Assembly (NCBI RefSeq): GCF_041200145.1
Contig: NZ_CP165734.1
Location: 5,022,001-5,086,000, forward strand
DNA: 64,000 nt
Reading direction: 5' to 3'
DNA from: Bradyrhizobium sp. LLZ17
GTDB lineage: Bacteria > Pseudomonadota > Alphaproteobacteria > Rhizobiales > Xanthobacteraceae
Part shown: positions 61,972 through 64,000 of the stretch, piece after piece
How positions within the stretch are numbered: the stretch's first letter is position 1
How the letters are laid out: each line of letters opens with the position of its first letter
Notes under the pieces: generated by a model
The model's input: only the letters and a program-made list of their open reading frames with translations
What the model was told of the DNA's origin: nothing
The model's database searches: none
Translations under genes and position numbers: made by a program

Positions 61972-62099
61972 CGTCATTCCGGGGCGCAACGAAGTGGCGA
62001 GCTATGATGCGCAATTGCGCATCAGAGAATCCATCGCGCCACCAACTCTGCAGCCTGATGGATTCGGGTCTGCGCCTGTCGGCGCATCCCGGAATGACG
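61972..62099. repeat. palindromic repeat, CGTCATTCC family (copy 2)
   Basis: CGTCATTCCGGGGCGCAACG, a hairpin TGATGCGCAATTGCGCATCA, GAATCCATCGCGCC, then CTGATGGATTCGGG and GGCGCATCCCGGAATGACG. Like 22295-22390, with a longer middle. Confidence 0.8.
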
Positions 62100-62118
62100 G
62101 GGTGACTAGTCGCGCGCT

Positions 62119-62793
62119 TTACTTCGTCAAATGCTTCTTGAAAAACGCCATGCTGCGCGGCCAGGCGATGTCGGCGCTGGTCTTGTCGTAGCTCGCGCGC
62201 TCGTCGCAATGGAAGCCGTGCTGGGCACCCGGATAGATGAAGACCTCGACGTCCGGCCGCTTCGCCTTGACGGTCTCGACGTCGCTCAGGGGAATGCCGG
62301 CATCCTTCTCGCCGAAATGCAGTTGCGTCGGAACCTTCGGCGTTTCGTCGGCAAAGCGCACGACTGCGCCGCCATAATAGCCGATCGCCGCCTTCAGGCC
62401 CGACAGCCGCGTCGCCGCGACGAAGGCGATGCTGCCGCCCAGGCAAAAGCCGATGATGCCGACGGGACCGACATCCTTCACCGCATCGATCGCCGCCTGG
62501 GTGTCGCGCAACATCGCGGCCCAATCCGGATTGGCGACGAACTTTCGTGCCTCCGCGATTTCATCGGCTGAATAGCCCGACTGGAAGCCGGGGGCGGTGC
62601 GGTCGAAGATCGACGGCGCGATCGCGACATAGCCTTCGCCGGCGAGGCGATCGCAGACCGAGCGGATGTGGTGATTGACGCCAAAAATTTCCTGGATCAC
62701 CACCACCGCGCCCTTCGGAGCACCGGCAGGATCGGCGCGATAGGCGCCGAGCTGGAATTGGTCGGAAGCCGTCAGCTTGATGTCTTGTCCCAC
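62119..62793 (-). CDS. dienelactone hydrolase family protein
   Basis: 224 residues from the GTG at 62793 (GQDIKLTASDQFQLGAYRADPAG) after an AAGGA ribosome site. Alpha/beta hydrolase with Cys nucleophile in VGIIGFCLGGSIAFVAA and the late His in YPGAQHGFHCDERASYD; the Asp is probably in FGEKDAGIP. Same family as carboxymethylenebutenolidase (ClcD). No catechol-degradation neighbours, so the substrate is open. The upstream longer reading (from 62844) starts with repeat-like residues. Confidence 0.9.
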   Translation of the reverse strand: MGQDIKLTASDQFQLGAYRADPAGAPKGAVVVIQEIFGVNHHIRSVCDRLAGEGYVAIAPSIFDRTAPGFQSGYSADEIAEARKFVANPDWAAMLRDTQAAIDAVKDVGPVGIIGFCLGGSIAFVAATRLSGLKAAIGYYGGAVVRFADETPKVPTQLHFGEKDAGIPLSDVETVKAKRPDVEVFIYPGAQHGFHCDERASYDKTSADIAWPRSMAFFKKHLTK

Positions 62794-62836
62794 GCCGGTT
62801 GTCCTTTTTGTTGTCGAACTGAATATCCAGCTCCAT

Positions 62837-62952
62837 CTCCTCATCCTGAGGAGCGCGCTCTTCGCGCGCGTCTCGAATAGAGGCCCGTGATGCCGACAGC
62901 GCGGCCTTCATCCTTCGAGACGCTTGCTTTGCAAGCTCCTCAGGATGAGGAG
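62837..62952. repeat. palindromic repeat, CTCCTCATCC family
   Basis: Perfect 18-base terminal inverted repeats CTCCTCATCCTGAGGAGC / GCTCCTCAGGATGAGGAG around GCGCTCTTCGCGCGCG, TCTCGAATAG and TCCTTCGAGACGCTTGC. One copy seen here. Confidence 0.85.
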
Positions 62953-62971
62953 AGGCCTTGTGCGGCCGCCC

Positions 62972-63319
62972 TCACTCCCACATCCAGTTCTCGCCGTAAT
63001 CCTCTTTCCATCCTGCCAGCCGTCCGTGACGGAATTGCAGGAACAGGCGGTGGCGGTAGGGGATCAGTCTGCTGCCGCCGAGGTTGCGAAGAGCGAGGTA
63101 GATCTCGTTCCCGGGGCGTCCCCGCACATATTGCAAGGGCTGTCCCAAAACACGCGCGGTCTGCTCGGCATCCATGCCGAACGCCAGTGGCGCGTTGTTC
63201 GACAAGGTCGCGACGAAAGGTAGGCGCGGCGGCGTGCCGCCGAACGGCTCCGCTTGCGTCGCGGCTGACGTCGAAAGAAGTGCCGCCATCGCGCCAATGG
63301 CCAACATCGCTTGCTTCAT
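62972..63319 (-). CDS. small secreted protein of unknown function
   Basis: 115 residues from the ATG at 63319 (MKQAMLAIGAMAALLSTSAATQAEP), a clear Sec signal peptide with cleavage near ATQA-EP. Mature part: PPRLPFVATLSNNAPLAFGMDAEQTARVLGQPLQYVRGRPGNEIYLALR.. ending GYGENW-like DYGENWMWE; resembles small SmpA/BamE-like folds in the LG-QPLQYV pattern, weakly. An 8-codon longer start (63343) is possible. Confidence 0.75.
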   Translation of the reverse strand: MKQAMLAIGAMAALLSTSAATQAEPFGGTPPRLPFVATLSNNAPLAFGMDAEQTARVLGQPLQYVRGRPGNEIYLALRNLGGSRLIPYRHRLFLQFRHGRLAGWKEDYGENWMWE

Positions 63320-63344
63320 CCGCGTTCGTCCTCGTCCCAGCATC

Positions 63345-64000
63345 CTATCCCGGCAAGTTCTTCAGGAAAGGCACCACGGCGTCAACAAAAGCCTGCGGCT
63401 GATCGATGTTGACGGCGTGTCCGGCGGCGGGAATCACGATTTTCTGTGCACCGGGGATTTTAGTCGCCATGTAGTCGGAGGCCGCAAGGAACGGGGTGTC
63501 GTCGGCGCCGACCACGATCAGCGACGGCACTTTGATATAGGGCAACAGCTCGATCACGCGCGCATCGCGCTGAGTCAGCATGCCGCGCGCGGCGAGCGCC
63601 AATCCGCTGGCATTGCGGTGGCTGGCGGTGGCGCGCTCGCGCGTCGCCGCCTTCAGCACATCGAGGCCTTCGCGATCGAACTTGTCGGCGGTGGCAAGCG
63701 CCCGCGCGTTCCAGGCCTCGCGCGCGTCGTCCTTCTTGAAGCCTGGGCCGGTGTCGATGATCAGCAGCGCGCGGGTGGCTTGCGGCTGCGCGCGGTAGAA
63801 GGCGAGCGACATGTAACCGCCGAGCGACAGCCCGCCGATGACGGCGCGCTCGACGCCGACCGCATCGAGGATCGCCGCCATGTCACCGACGGCCAGCGCT
63901 TCGCTATAGGCCTTGGGATCATCGGGATAATCGGATTGGCCGTGACCGCGCATGTCCCACAGGATCAGCTGGTGATCCTTCGCAAGCGCCTCGACCTGCC
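63345..64000 (-). CDS. alpha/beta hydrolase (5' end outside window)
   Basis: C-terminal about 218 residues; the frame continues past the window (QVEALAKDHQLILWDMRGHGQSDYPDD). Nucleophile elbow GGLSLGGYMSLAFYR (Ser), acid in VVGADDTPFLAASD, and catalytic His in PAAGHAVNIDQPQAFVDAVVPFL. Typical of the 3-oxoadipate enol-lactonase/esterase branch. The substrate is unknown. Ends just upstream of the small secreted protein on the same strand. Confidence 0.9.
   Translation of the reverse strand, partial: QVEALAKDHQLILWDMRGHGQSDYPDDPKAYSEALAVGDMAAILDAVGVERAVIGGLSLGGYMSLAFYRAQPQATRALLIIDTGPGFKKDDAREAWNARALATADKFDREGLDVLKAATRERATASHRNASGLALAARGMLTQRDARVIELLPYIKVPSLIVVGADDTPFLAASDYMATKIPGAQKIVIPAAGHAVNIDQPQAFVDAVVPFLKNLPG

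Overview
The window reads as chromosome from an alphaproteobacterium of the Rhizobiales, most likely Bradyrhizobium or a close relative. The base composition is strongly GC-rich. Gene order matches that lineage (rimP-nusA-ylxR-infB-rbfA-truB-rpsO-pnp; lnt-corC-ybeY-phoH-miaB-fur; rpsT-dnaA-dnaN-recF-gyrB), and several kinds of palindromic intergenic repeat are scattered through it. No rRNA, tRNA, CRISPR array, prophage or insertion-sequence transposase was seen. The genus is inference from gene order and protein resemblance.

Layout. 1-1838: 3' part of katG. 2057-12417 (minus): translation and RNA-metabolism operon from rimP to pnp, with a terminator-bearing leader upstream of rimP, a hairpin between infB and rbfA, hairpins in the rpsO-pnp spacer and a strong terminator after pnp. 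12788-13870 (plus): DUF2336 protein. 13867-28500 (minus): long block with trmB, an M20 peptidase, an XRE regulator, lnt, corC-like, ybeY, phoH, miaB, a HAD hydrolase, fur/mur, rimI, tsaB, a NifU-type scaffold, trpS and murJ; several start/stop overlaps suggest shared transcripts. 28625-46695: mixed metabolic and transport genes (PfkB sugar kinase, acyl-CoA synthetase, two serine hydrolases, succinate-semialdehyde dehydrogenase, SulP-STAS-cNMP transporter, purC, pirin, membrane AraC regulator, MmgE/PrpD, FUSC, MATE). 46910-58849 (minus): a MurA, then the replication cluster gyrB, two related hypothetical genes, recF, a DUF559 nuclease-like gene, dnaN, dnaA and rpsT. 59285-64000: small membrane protein, msrA, Wza-like export lipoprotein, dienelactone hydrolase, secreted small protein and a truncated alpha/beta hydrolase.

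The most notable points are these. (1) A DUF559 gene lies exactly between two inverted repeat arms between dnaN and recF, and the same repeat occurs elsewhere in the window with only a 46-base spacer in that position. (2) The MurA has Asp instead of the catalytic Cys, a change linked to intrinsic fosfomycin insensitivity. (3) Four well-conserved genes (pnp, succinate-semialdehyde dehydrogenase, the AraC regulator, recF) each carry one single-base indel in a short run, which points to residual sequence error more than to four real mutations. (4) A tandem duplicate between recF and gyrB has lost about 88 codons by internal deletion. (5) The 1.28-kb dnaA upstream region has a perfect DnaA box, AT-rich stretches and a cluster of GCGCAA palindromes. 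I did not find a clearly new multi-gene system; the DUF559/repeat unit is the best candidate for something undescribed.
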